A stretch of DNA of 55,925 nucleotides from Helicobacter sp. TUL. GTDB taxonomy: Bacteria > Campylobacterota > Campylobacteria > Campylobacterales > Helicobacteraceae. The stretch spans positions 1 through 55,925 of the forward strand of contig NZ_NESU01000012.1 of NCBI RefSeq assembly GCF_002287135.1, given 5' to 3'. A model generated the notes under the pieces. The model was not told the origin of the DNA, did no database searches, and saw nothing but the letters and a program-made list of their open reading frames with translations. The translations under genes were made by a program, and so were the position numbers. Numbering within the stretch: the stretch's first letter is position 1; every line of letters begins with the position of its first letter. Of this stretch, positions 26,972-36,005 are shown in pieces.

Positions 26972-27547
26972 TTACAAATCTTTTAAAACCTTAAAATCAT
27001 TTCCGGTGCGTGTGAGTGTTTCAAATACCAAACGCAAGTCTTGTGTAGTTTCACTAATGCACCTTTCATCTACAAAGCACTGCTTTAGTTCAAGCAAAAG
27101 CGTATCTGTTGTGCTTTGAAAATCCCATATATCATAAAAATCACATAAAAACGCACATTGGGCATTGCTAGGCACTGGTGGATAGTTGCTATGGATACTC
27201 TTAAGACTTATGCCAAGCTCACTTGCCTCGCTTATACCTCGCGCAAATTCTTCAGAGCATTGTTGCAAGTGCAAACAATCCTGTGGGCTTGGGATTGTGA
27301 TAGTTGCACATTTGTGGGTTTTGGCATTATAGAGTGTGTCTTTTATCGTGTCATCGCTTTTTTTCATCACACACACGCTTAGAATCGTGGGTTCTAAACT
27401 CACAGGCGCAAAAAAGCTAAAAGGTGCGAGATTGATACTGCCATTATCATTTATCGTGCTAATCCACGCAATAGGACGCGGTATAAGGCATTGGCTTAAG
27501 ATTTTGAAATTTTGGAGTGGTGTGTTGGGTGAGAAATCAAAAAGCAT
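26972..27547 (-). CDS. Flavin reductase-like (FMN-binding) protein
   Basis: The 191 residues resemble the flavin reductase/DIM6-NTAB family: RPIAWISTINDNGSINLAPFSFFAPVS at residues 24-50 carries the FMN phosphate-binding segment, and ATITIPSPQ follows. Such proteins bind FMN and reduce it with NAD(P)H or act as small flavoproteins. The partner is unknown. It is five bases downstream of the heptosyltransferase gene and upstream of fkbM. Confidence 0.75.
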   Translation of the reverse strand: MLFDFSPNTPLQNFKILSQCLIPRPIAWISTINDNGSINLAPFSFFAPVSLEPTILSVCVMKKSDDTIKDTLYNAKTHKCATITIPSPQDCLHLQQCSEEFARGISEASELGISLKSIHSNYPPVPSNAQCAFLCDFYDIWDFQSTTDTLLLELKQCFVDERCISETTQDLRLVFETLTRTGNDFKVLKDL

Positions 27548-27552
27548 ACTAT

Positions 27553-28659
27553 CTATTCCTTAGGGAGTTGTAGCATTGTGAGTGCGATTGTAAAAACTTC
27601 ATCTGGCGTGATAGATTTCATACAGAGGTGGTGTTTGAGTGGGCAAGTGCGTTTTTTACACGGCGCACATTCTAAATGTTTGCTAAGGATAGTGATAGTA
27701 TCAGCCGTGAGCGTTGTATATGTAGTGATATCTTTTGGTGTCGGATATGGTGTAGAATCTAGTGCGTGTGATATCATCGCTTGTGAGGGCAAGAAAAATT
27801 CTTGTGCTATTGGGAGATTCCATGGACAAGTATCCGCGGTATCCGTAGATCCAAAAATAGCTATCGTAGGAGTTTGAAGCGCGGCAGCGATGTGCATAGG
27901 ACCACTATCATTGGTAATAAAGAGATCAAGTGCCTTAATGCTATCAATAAGCTCTATTAAGGTTGTTTTGTTGCTAAGATCATGAATATGCGTGTCATCT
28001 TGTATGGTGAGATTTTGTGTATCACCAAAGATATAGACTTCCCACCCTCTTGCAGCAAAACGCGTAATAATATCGATAAAATACTCTTTTTCCCAGCATT
28101 TTGCCCAACCAAAAGCCGCACCAGGATTAATGCCGATATGTTTTTTATCATCACAAATAATCTTGCTTTCTTTGCCACATACAAGGTGCAATGGTGTGTA
28201 TGCCTCAAAGATTGCATAATCTACAAAATCTTTTATCAGATATTCGTATTTTTGCACTTGGTGTAGAGGCTTTAGTGTTGGGGGTTTGAGGGCATGTGTG
28301 AGAAGAAAGGATCGCAAATTTTTGGCATATCCCACACGCACTTTAGCTTTGCAAAGATACAAAAGTAGCGCGCCAAAAAATCCATTGCTAAAACAAAAGC
28401 CTAGATCGATAGATCCAATTTCTGTGCGTATTGTTTTGGCTAAATGATAAAGGCTTAGGATTCTATTTTTTGCTTTTTTGCTTTCATCAAGATATATGGC
28501 TTTGACACATGGATCACGTCTAAATATTTCACACACATAGCTTCCTACAAGCACAAATTGTGCATGTGGATACATACGCTTTAATTTTTGAAACGCACTT
28601 GTGCACATCACGCTATCGCCTAGCCAATTTGGCAATCGTAAAAGGATTGTTTGTATCAT
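27553..28659 (-). CDS. waaF: Lipopolysaccharide heptosyltransferase II (GT9 family)
   Basis: This GT9 enzyme adds the second heptose to the lipopolysaccharide inner core. The N-terminus reads LLRLPNWLGDSVM (GDxxM/L motif), and the C-terminal half has HIGINPGAAFGWAKCWEKEYF, then TNDSGPMHIAAAL for ADP-heptose binding. A cysteine-rich end (CAPCKKRTCPLKHHLC) is typical of WaaF. I start at ATG 28659, giving 368 residues; an in-frame GTG at 28668 is the alternative. Confidence 0.87.
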   Translation of the reverse strand: MIQTILLRLPNWLGDSVMCTSAFQKLKRMYPHAQFVLVGSYVCEIFRRDPCVKAIYLDESKKAKNRILSLYHLAKTIRTEIGSIDLGFCFSNGFFGALLLYLCKAKVRVGYAKNLRSFLLTHALKPPTLKPLHQVQKYEYLIKDFVDYAIFEAYTPLHLVCGKESKIICDDKKHIGINPGAAFGWAKCWEKEYFIDIITRFAARGWEVYIFGDTQNLTIQDDTHIHDLSNKTTLIELIDSIKALDLFITNDSGPMHIAAALQTPTIAIFGSTDTADTCPWNLPIAQEFFLPSQAMISHALDSTPYPTPKDITTYTTLTADTITILSKHLECAPCKKRTCPLKHHLCMKSITPDEVFTIALTMLQLPKE

Positions 28660-28798
28660 GTTTATCACTTATGTTGTTATTTTAGGTTTCTTGGCATTAT
28701 AGCAAACTCTGTTAAGGTTTGTAAAAACTCTCTTTTGTTAGAATCTGCCTCTTTAAAATCTAAGTCTCTACGATATTTTTCATACACAAAGGATTTTT

Positions 28799-30748
28799 AT
28801 GGCACTCGCTCCTTTAAATCTCACAGATGAGGATAAGTTACAGCTTGCAAAAATGGCAAATACCTTGCGGTTTTTGTGTGCGGATATGGTGCAAAAGGCA
28901 AATAGCGGTCACCCCGGTGCGCCTATGGGGTTGGCAGATATTGCGACAATATTAAGTTTATATCTCAAGCTTGATCCCACTAACCCTTCGTGGCTTAATC
29001 GCGATAGAGTGATTTTTAGTGGAGGACACGCGAGTGCTTTGGTGTATAGTTTGTTGCATGTATGGGGATTTGAAATTAGCAAAGAAGATTTAATGCAATT
29101 TCGTCAGCTAGATTCAAAAACACCTGGACATCCAGAATACAAGCACACGCCCGGTGTAGAGATTACCACTGGTCCGCTAGGACAAGGCATTGCTAATGCA
29201 GTAGGTATGGCATTTGCCTCCAAATATGCACAAAATCTCTTAGGCAAAGAGCTTATTTCTCATAATGTCTTTTGTTTTTGTGGTGATGGGGATTTGCAGG
29301 AAGGTATAAGCTATGAGGCTTGCTCACTTGCAGGATTGCATAATTTAGAAAATCTTGTTGTGATTTATGATAGCAATGGCATAAGCATTGAAGGTGCGGT
29401 GCAAAAAGCATTTAATGAAGATATCAAAGGGCGTTTTATCGCGCAGGGCTGGGAAGTTTTGGAGTGTGATGGACATAATTTTGATTCTATTAATACAGCA
29501 CTTGTTAGAGCTATCAATGCCAAAAAACCAAGTATTATCATCGCAACGACTACTATAGGCAAAGGTGCGCTTAGCCTTGAAGGAAACCATAAAACACACG
29601 GCGCACCTTTAGGCGGAGATATAATTGCACAAGCAAAAAGTGCATTAGGGTTTGAATCTAGCGCTGAATTCAATATTCCTGATGATGTGGCATTGCGATT
29701 TTTAAATGTCAAAGAAGTTGGCGCACTCGCACATTATGAATGGCAAAAACTTCTTACACCAGACACACAAGCGCTTATAGATTCTATGTTGGATATAAGT
29801 AACATTACGTATCCTACATACCAAAAAGGACAATCTATCGCTACGCGCGTAAGTAATGGCGAGATTTTAAATGCTATTGCCACAAGTCTTAAAGGCTTTT
29901 TAGGCGGTAGTGCGGATTTAGCACCAAGCAACAACACAGAGCTTAAGGGTGAGCAGGATTTTCCAAATGGGCGCAATATGCATTTTGGTATCCGAGAACA
30001 CGCTATGGGTGCGATTTGTAATGGTATTGCCAATTATGGGTTATTTTTGCCTTTTTGTGCGACTTTTTTTGTGTTTAGTGATTATCTCACGCCTAGCATA
30101 CGCGTTGCAAGTTTGATGAAAACGCGTGTTATGTATGTTTTTACGCATGATAGCATAGGCGTTGGCGAAGATGGTGCGACACATCAGCCTATTGAGCACC
30201 TTTCTCATTTTCGTGCTATGCCAAATCTTTTGGTATTCCGCCCATGTGATGCAAACGAAAATATAGCGTGTTGGCAAGTAGCGCTACAACATCACACACC
30301 AAGTGCCTTTGTGCTTAGTCGCCAGAATCTTAAGGTTGTGTGTGATAGCCCAAATACAGAAGCAGTGACAAAAGGTGGTTATATTTTGCAAGAAAGCACC
30401 CTAGATTCACAAAATCCTAAACTTACACTTCTTGCAAGTGGTAGCGAGGTAAAACTTGCGCTAGATTCACAACAGGCTTTAGAGCAACAAGGCATTGCTA
30501 CACGCGTAGTAAGCGTGCCTTGTTTTGAGCTTCTTTTGGCGCAAGATAGGGCATATAAGCAAAAACTTTTTGGTGCAAGTAAGGTTATGGCAATTGAGGC
30601 GGCAAGAGGGCTAGAATGGTATGTATTTGCCGATGATGTAGTAGGTATGGAGAGTTTTGGTGCTAGTGGCAAGGGCGAGGCATTGTTTGCGCGTTTTGGT
30701 TTTAGCGTGGATAATGTCGTGCAAAGGGCTAAAGCCTTATGTCTTTAG
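28799..30748 (+). CDS. tktA: Transketolase
   Basis: Transketolase transfers two-carbon units between sugar phosphates in the pentose phosphate pathway. The 649-residue protein has the N-terminal NSGHPGAPMGLADI, the thiamine diphosphate motif GDGDLQEGISYEA, and the substrate residue run HIGVGEDG-like sequence DSIGVGEDGATHQPIEHL. The C-terminal domain is complete. It overlaps the AddB-like gene by 10 bases. Confidence 0.95.
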   Translation: MALAPLNLTDEDKLQLAKMANTLRFLCADMVQKANSGHPGAPMGLADIATILSLYLKLDPTNPSWLNRDRVIFSGGHASALVYSLLHVWGFEISKEDLMQFRQLDSKTPGHPEYKHTPGVEITTGPLGQGIANAVGMAFASKYAQNLLGKELISHNVFCFCGDGDLQEGISYEACSLAGLHNLENLVVIYDSNGISIEGAVQKAFNEDIKGRFIAQGWEVLECDGHNFDSINTALVRAINAKKPSIIIATTTIGKGALSLEGNHKTHGAPLGGDIIAQAKSALGFESSAEFNIPDDVALRFLNVKEVGALAHYEWQKLLTPDTQALIDSMLDISNITYPTYQKGQSIATRVSNGEILNAIATSLKGFLGGSADLAPSNNTELKGEQDFPNGRNMHFGIREHAMGAICNGIANYGLFLPFCATFFVFSDYLTPSIRVASLMKTRVMYVFTHDSIGVGEDGATHQPIEHLSHFRAMPNLLVFRPCDANENIACWQVALQHHTPSAFVLSRQNLKVVCDSPNTEAVTKGGYILQESTLDSQNPKLTLLASGSEVKLALDSQQALEQQGIATRVVSVPCFELLLAQDRAYKQKLFGASKVMAIEAARGLEWYVFADDVVGMESFGASGKGEALFARFGFSVDNVVQRAKALCL

Positions 30749-33081
30749 AGGCATTACAATCTCAAGAACTTCTTGTTTTTCCCTCAAGACGCGCGCTTAC
30801 TCAATATCATAGCGTCAAAGAGGGAATTTGTGCGCCAAGCATGTTATTAGGAGAGTTTTTCTCCAAAGCTATCATATATCCAAACAAGAGCATTGTGCCT
30901 AAGCATTTGCGTAAATTTATCGTAAGTCGTGTGCTAAGAGAATACGACAAACAACATCACATTCTTTTGCATAATGGCTTTGTTTTTGAGCAAAGTTTTA
31001 TAGCATATTTGCAATCTAGTGAGTTTTTTTTACGCTTTTTTGATGAATTATTTGTCCATAAGATCGCTATTAGTGATATTCCGCTGCTTGATACCTATGG
31101 CGAATATGAGGATCATTTGAGAATCTTGCAAGATGTGTATGAGCGATATTGTGCATTTTTGGAGCAACGAGGGTGGGTGTATAAAAGTTGGGATTTTACA
31201 CTTGCGCATTTGTGGTTACAGGATTTTTCGCGTATTACCATTATGCTTTGTGGTGTGCTAAGTCCCTTTGAGTTGGCAATTTTGCGTGAAGTTTCTCGTG
31301 TGTGTTTGGTGCATATACGCTTTGATATGTGGGAAAAGACGCAAGGGTTTTGGGATATTTTTGATTCGCCCTTGGATTTGGATTGTGGTTTTTCGTATGT
31401 ATTATCTTATCCTAGTGGTGAATTAGTGGCAAAGACGCCTTTAGATTCAGCACATACTTTGCGTGCATATTCATTTCTCTCACGCATAGAACAAGTGGGT
31501 GCGATTCGCCAACAAATTAGCGAATGGTTGGCGCGCGGCATAGAGCCAGAAGAGATGTCTATTGTGCTACCACAGGAGGATTTTACGCAATATTTGCAAG
31601 TGCTTGATATAGAGAGAAATTGTAATTATGCTATGGGTAAGCCATTGCAACACACTACATTGTATGCGACTTTATCCCAAGCCTTGCAGGAGAACACACA
31701 AAGTTTGTCTGTATGTGTAGCACAAAGTTTTGCTACTCTTAATGCACAAGATAGGATTCATTATGCGCCTATAAAACAAAAACTTGATGAGATTGTGCAT
31801 GAATACCAAACAATGCACGCATTTTTTGATGATGTGGATTTTGGTGAAATAGCGCAGAGTTTTTTGCATGAGATTAAAGGGCTTAGCATTGATGATGTGT
31901 ATGGTGGTAGAATCCGCGTTATAGGTGCGCTTGAAAGTCGGGGGGTTATGCTTCCTTATGTTATTTTGGTTGATTGCAATGATGGAGTGATACCGCATTT
32001 TAGAGATAATGATTTATTTTTAAATACTGCTTTGCGCCTAAAACTTGGCATTCCCACCACATACGACAAAGAAAAGCTTCAGGTGCTGTATTATAAAAAT
32101 CTTTTGTTAGGGGCAAAGGAGGCGGTGGCACTTTGTGTCCAAGATGACAAAAATGCCCCTGCGCATTTGCTTCAAGAGCTTGGGTGCGTGGTGCATGAAA
32201 GCGAGCAAAACATTTTTCAACACACTCTAACGCAATCACCAGCTTATAAGAGAGAGCATTATGTGGGGCGCTTACGCAAGGTATTTTCACCAACAAGTTT
32301 TACTACATTTGTGCGTTGTAAATTGCAGTATTGTTTTAGGTATATTGTAGAACTAAGAGAGGAGAGCATAGAGAGGAGTAATGCGGCTTCTGTGGGGATT
32401 CTCGTGCATAGTGCATTGCAAAAGGCATATGAGCCATATATTCATAAGATAGTGAATCTAGCGGACATAGACTTGGTGCAAAAAGCTTGTGAGCAGTATG
32501 TGCGCGCACAAGAATTTGAACAAGCCCTAGATCGCGCAAATGTGGAGATTTTGTTACTTGACTTGGCGCGTTTTTTTGAGTTTGAGCGTGAGCATATCAA
32601 ACAATATGGGGCATTTGAGATTTTGGGATTAGAAGAGGAGCTAGAGGACTTTGTGGTTGAGGGTTATCGTTTTTGTGGTGCGAGAGTGGATAGAATCCAA
32701 CGCCAAAGCAATGGCGAAGTGCTTGTGATTGATTATAAATACACAAATAATATTGGTGATATTGCCAAAGAGGATTTTGCCCTTGAGCTTTATGCAAATG
32801 CACTAAGTGCCAAATATGGGAATATCAAAGCTATGTATTATGATTTAAAAAATGCAAAAAGCATATCATTGCCAAGCAAAAAAGAGGAGCTTATCGCAAT
32901 CTTGCATACGATAGATACGCATTTTTGTGCGCGTGAAGTAAGCAGTGATGAGGTGCTTATACAAAGCACGAAGCATACTTTAGATTCTTCGCACTATACG
33001 CAAGGCTATGGGGTGTTTAGTCCAGCAGATACTTCCAAGCCCTGTTTATATTGCGCGTATAAAACTATTTGTGATAGATAG
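30739..33081 (+). CDS. addB: AddB-like PD-(D/E)XK nuclease subunit of a helicase-nuclease
   Basis: AddB works with AddA to process double-strand breaks for recombination. The 780-residue protein has a helicase-like N-terminal and middle part without an intact Walker A. The C-terminal nuclease domain carries RVDRI and VLVIDYKYT, the D and D-x-K residues of the motif. Four cysteines fit the Fe-S ring that staples the domain: RCKLQYC upstream, and CLYCAYKTIC at the end. No addA is nearby. Its start lies inside the end of tktA, so the two genes are translationally coupled. Confidence 0.82.
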   Translation: MSLEALQSQELLVFPSRRALTQYHSVKEGICAPSMLLGEFFSKAIIYPNKSIVPKHLRKFIVSRVLREYDKQHHILLHNGFVFEQSFIAYLQSSEFFLRFFDELFVHKIAISDIPLLDTYGEYEDHLRILQDVYERYCAFLEQRGWVYKSWDFTLAHLWLQDFSRITIMLCGVLSPFELAILREVSRVCLVHIRFDMWEKTQGFWDIFDSPLDLDCGFSYVLSYPSGELVAKTPLDSAHTLRAYSFLSRIEQVGAIRQQISEWLARGIEPEEMSIVLPQEDFTQYLQVLDIERNCNYAMGKPLQHTTLYATLSQALQENTQSLSVCVAQSFATLNAQDRIHYAPIKQKLDEIVHEYQTMHAFFDDVDFGEIAQSFLHEIKGLSIDDVYGGRIRVIGALESRGVMLPYVILVDCNDGVIPHFRDNDLFLNTALRLKLGIPTTYDKEKLQVLYYKNLLLGAKEAVALCVQDDKNAPAHLLQELGCVVHESEQNIFQHTLTQSPAYKREHYVGRLRKVFSPTSFTTFVRCKLQYCFRYIVELREESIERSNAASVGILVHSALQKAYEPYIHKIVNLADIDLVQKACEQYVRAQEFEQALDRANVEILLLDLARFFEFEREHIKQYGAFEILGLEEELEDFVVEGYRFCGARVDRIQRQSNGEVLVIDYKYTNNIGDIAKEDFALELYANALSAKYGNIKAMYYDLKNAKSISLPSKKEELIAILHTIDTHFCAREVSSDEVLIQSTKHTLDSSHYTQGYGVFSPADTSKPCLYCAYKTICDR

Positions 33082-33083
33082 TG

Positions 33084-34031
33084 TTATTCTCGTGTGCCCA
33101 AAAATCCTGTCATTAGATTCTGTAGGCATTTGGTATCATCTTGGCATTCTTGGCGTTTGGTGATATATTCTTGCGCAAGATCTTTGGTAGATTCTAAAAG
33201 TATGACAAGCTCTCTATCAGCCTTGGCAAGATTTGCATTGTGGCAAATAGCAATTTCATCTTGAGTTTGGGCTTTGGCGCATTCAAAACTAGGTTGGAGA
33301 TTGTAATACACATCAGTAAGAATGCCTTGCATATAGAGCGATTCGCACGCGTTTTTGTTTTGGAAAGGATAAATTTTTAGGCTAAATTCATCACGCTTTT
33401 CTATCATAATCCCACATTCAGGATCTGTGTCTAATTGCGTGATATATGCTTGAGTGCTATTAAGGGGTTTTAGGATAAATGTCGCACTTGCTGTATTTTG
33501 CCTTCCGTCTTTTTGAATCGTATGACTAAAGATTATATGATGCTCTTGTGTGCTAATGGTGTAAGATTCTTCTTGGAGATAGGGGTGCATTTTTTGTGAA
33601 TCTAGCTTGATATCAGATTCTGCTAGATTGTTGGTAGATGGATTTAGGGATTGTTTTATGTAGCTAAAAGTGGCGATATCCTCCCAAGATGAGCCAAACT
33701 TTTGCCCATCGACATAGGCGCAAGAAGTAGGTTGAAATTGTGTAAAGATTGGTTCTTGATTTGGCGCATGTATAGCAAAAATCGCCTTTTTTGGCGAGAG
33801 AACATAGGATTTATTATTATGCACAAAGGTAAAAAAATCCTCATTGCTCTGTATTTGGGCATTACTTTCATCAAGTTTTAGGATTGTAGAATCTTGCTTG
33901 TTGGTGATTTGTAGTGTAGGGCTTTGGCATGTATCTTCACATACAAATTTTATATATGATGTTTGGTTTTCAAAGCATTCCGCACCAAAGACAATAGCAA
34001 ATGTCCATATGTATACCCAAAAATAGCGCAT
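33084..34031 (-). CDS. Secreted protein with a LprI-like C-terminal domain
   Basis: The 315-residue product has a signal peptide (YFWVYIWTFAIVFGAECFEN). The C-terminal 80 residues (SFECAKAQTQDEIAICHNANLAKADRELVILLES, here given in part) match the LprI/DUF1311 pattern of paired cysteines and LxxxDxxL. The central beta-rich part is not recognised. LprI-type domains include lysozyme inhibitors, but that function is unproven here. It starts two bases after pseC and is probably the last gene of that operon. Confidence 0.7.
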   Translation of the reverse strand: MRYFWVYIWTFAIVFGAECFENQTSYIKFVCEDTCQSPTLQITNKQDSTILKLDESNAQIQSNEDFFTFVHNNKSYVLSPKKAIFAIHAPNQEPIFTQFQPTSCAYVDGQKFGSSWEDIATFSYIKQSLNPSTNNLAESDIKLDSQKMHPYLQEESYTISTQEHHIIFSHTIQKDGRQNTASATFILKPLNSTQAYITQLDTDPECGIMIEKRDEFSLKIYPFQNKNACESLYMQGILTDVYYNLQPSFECAKAQTQDEIAICHNANLAKADRELVILLESTKDLAQEYITKRQECQDDTKCLQNLMTGFLGTRE

Positions 34032-34033
34032 AT

Positions 34034-35185
34034 TTAATATCCTTTATTTATAGAATCTAATACCTCAAGGATAATCTCCCCAACGTGCTTAGCGTCATCA
34101 AGATTCATACTCTGCGCACATGGGATTGAAAGCTCGGCATTATAGAATCTCTGTGCATTTTGGAGATGTATCTCTCCAAATTTTTGCTTATAGAGGCTAA
34201 AGCTATATATCGGAATATAATGCACTTGCACACCAATACCGCGCTTATGAAGATCTGCAAAAATGCGTTTTTTACAATCCCAAAATTGCTCATGCAAAAA
34301 GATCGGATAGAGATGATATGTATGTATATCTGTAGATTGGGGCAAAATCGTAAAAAAGGGATTATTGCGAAAATATTGCTGATAAAATTGTGCGATTTGC
34401 GTGCGTTTGGCGATAAAAGATTGTAGTTTTGGGAGCTGGGATAATCCCAAAGCCGCGCTTAATTCGTGCATTCTAAAGTTAAACCCACATTCTAAGCAAT
34501 CATATTCCCACGCATCACCTTTGAGGATTCCGTGACTTACAAGGCGCTTGGCGTGTGTAAAAAGCGCTTCATTATTAGTAACCAATGCGCCACCTTCGGC
34601 AGTTGTGATAGGCTTTATCGCATGAAAACTAAAGATTGTCATATCCGCTTGTGATCCAACTTTGCTTCCCTGAAAACTTGCACCAAAGGCGTGTGAGCTA
34701 TCTGAAACCCAAAATAAATCAAATTCTTGTGCAAGCTCACGCATATGTGTGCAATCTATGCTTTGCCCACCATAATCCATACTAACCAAAAGTTTAATGT
34801 GTTGTTTGTGAGGATGCGTTGTGAGAATCTCGCGCACACTTTTAGGATCGAGGTGTCCGCTTGGTGTGATGTCGGCAAAAATCGGCGTAATGTCATTTGC
34901 CAACATCATATTTGTCGTAGCTACGAAGCTAATGGGCGTAGTGATTGCAAAGATTGGCGTGTGTGGAGATTTAGTGTGTAGCATAGATTTTATGGCGTGA
35001 TAGGCTACATAAAGTGCCGAAGTGGCGGAATTACACACGATAGCGTGTGAGACATTACAATATTTTGCTATGGCAGATTCAAATTCTTGGGCGCGCCAAC
35101 CTTGCGTAAGATTTTTGTCATCAAGTGCGCAAAGGACGGCTTTTTTGTCATCTCCTTGAATGAATTGCGTGCTATAAGGATACAT
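34034..35185 (-). CDS. pseC: UDP-4-amino-4,6-dideoxy-N-acetyl-L-altrosamine transaminase PseC
   Basis: PseC is the PLP-dependent aminotransferase that makes a precursor of pseudaminic acid, which decorates flagellin. The 383-residue protein has the DegT/DnrJ/EryC1 fold. The lysine lies in FSFHAIKPITTAEGGALVTN, and ITTPISFVATTNMML and HNFRL-type CGFNFRMHELSAALGLSQL are close to the H. pylori enzyme as I recall it. It overlaps the preceding gene by one base. Upstream lies a sigma-54 promoter, consistent with flagellar coregulation. Confidence 0.9.
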   Translation of the reverse strand: MYPYSTQFIQGDDKKAVLCALDDKNLTQGWRAQEFESAIAKYCNVSHAIVCNSATSALYVAYHAIKSMLHTKSPHTPIFAITTPISFVATTNMMLANDITPIFADITPSGHLDPKSVREILTTHPHKQHIKLLVSMDYGGQSIDCTHMRELAQEFDLFWVSDSSHAFGASFQGSKVGSQADMTIFSFHAIKPITTAEGGALVTNNEALFTHAKRLVSHGILKGDAWEYDCLECGFNFRMHELSAALGLSQLPKLQSFIAKRTQIAQFYQQYFRNNPFFTILPQSTDIHTYHLYPIFLHEQFWDCKKRIFADLHKRGIGVQVHYIPIYSFSLYKQKFGEIHLQNAQRFYNAELSIPCAQSMNLDDAKHVGEIILEVLDSINKGY

Positions 35186-35868
35186 TAGGCTAACAATTTT
35201 TGGACACGATCAGAATCTAACTTGTTTGTATCGTGTGAGCTTTTAAGGAAGTTGCCTAGCCCTTTGAAAAATGATGCAATTTTGCCAGGCTGTTTTTCTT
35301 GTATAATCGGAGAATCTAGCACATTATCTTTGTGTTCTTTACTTACTTGTTGTTGGATTTTTTGTGCATTTTCTTGGGCATCTTGAGAGAGAGAGGCTAT
35401 CGCATCTTTTATATCTTTTTTTAAGTCTTTGATGTCTTGAGTAAGTGCGCCCAAATCGCGTTTATTTTCATTGATTAGCGAAGTATCAAGCTTGACTTTT
35501 GTAAGCACCACCTCGCCTTTAGAATCTTTAAATGCTACACCAAAAACCTTTTCATCTCCAAAAGTTGTCTCTTTCATCACTTTTTTGACTTCTTCTTGTA
35601 GCTCTTTGGCTTTTTGTTCTCGTTGTGTTTCATCTTCGATTTTTTGGAGAGCTTGGAGTTTTGGCTCGATAGAATCTAGCACAGATTGCAAAGTTTGTAG
35701 CTTGCCGATGTTTGTATTTGAATCCTTGATAGCGCTAGTGTTAATCGCTTGTGTTTTTGGGAGTGAATCCGTGCTTTGCTTTATCAGAGTAGTTTTTGGT
35801 TCTTTGGTTTGTGTTTTTTGTGTAGGTTGGGTAAAAGTGCTATTGCTTTTTGTGTTATCTATTTTCAT
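35185..35868 (-). CDS. Unknown coiled-coil protein in a sigma-54-driven operon with pseC
   Basis: The 227-residue protein has no recognised domain. The N-terminal 50 residues are Ser/Thr/Lys/Gln-rich and probably disordered. Residues about 55-100 and 140-180 are charged helices likely to form coiled coils, and the tail has a glycine/phenylalanine segment (IASFFKGLGNFLKSS). There is no signal peptide. A sigma-54 promoter lies 31 bases upstream, and the next gene, pseC, overlaps it by one base. A flagellar or flagellin-glycosylation role is inferred from this context. Confidence 0.6.
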   Translation of the reverse strand: MKIDNTKSNSTFTQPTQKTQTKEPKTTLIKQSTDSLPKTQAINTSAIKDSNTNIGKLQTLQSVLDSIEPKLQALQKIEDETQREQKAKELQEEVKKVMKETTFGDEKVFGVAFKDSKGEVVLTKVKLDTSLINENKRDLGALTQDIKDLKKDIKDAIASLSQDAQENAQKIQQQVSKEHKDNVLDSPIIQEKQPGKIASFFKGLGNFLKSSHDTNKLDSDRVQKLLA

Positions 35869-35898
35869 CTTACCACCCCTTAAATTTTTTTATCATCT

Positions 35899-35915
35899 AA
35901 GCAAATTCCGAGCCA
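35899..35915 (-). promoter_or_regulatory. Sigma-54 (RpoN) promoter of the unknown-pseC operon
   Basis: On the minus strand the sequence TGGCTCGGAATTTGCTT has GG and GC separated by 10 bases, matching the -24/-12 consensus. The gene starts 31 bases downstream at 35868, with an AAGGGG ribosome site between them. This is the second sigma-54 site in the window and ties pseC to the flagellar regulon. Confidence 0.82.
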
Positions 35916-35972
35916 CTATGCCCCAAACTTGAAATGTATTATAGTAGTTGGGATAAATAATCTATGTTGGAG

Positions 35973-36001
35973 AAACCTCAAAGAGAAAATCTTTGAGGTT
36001 T
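35973..36001. repeat. Inverted repeat after nrfA
   Basis: AAACCTCAAAGA and TCTTTGAGGTTT form a perfect 12-bp stem with a five-base loop, five bases beyond the nrfA stop codon. It lacks a long T-tract on the minus side, so it may end or stabilise the nrfHA transcript. Confidence 0.6.
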
Positions 36002-36005
36002 TGTG

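Noticed and set aside
31940-31945. G6 run in the AddB-like gene as a third contingency tract
   Set aside because: The reading frame is intact through it and six residues is short; no evidence for switching.
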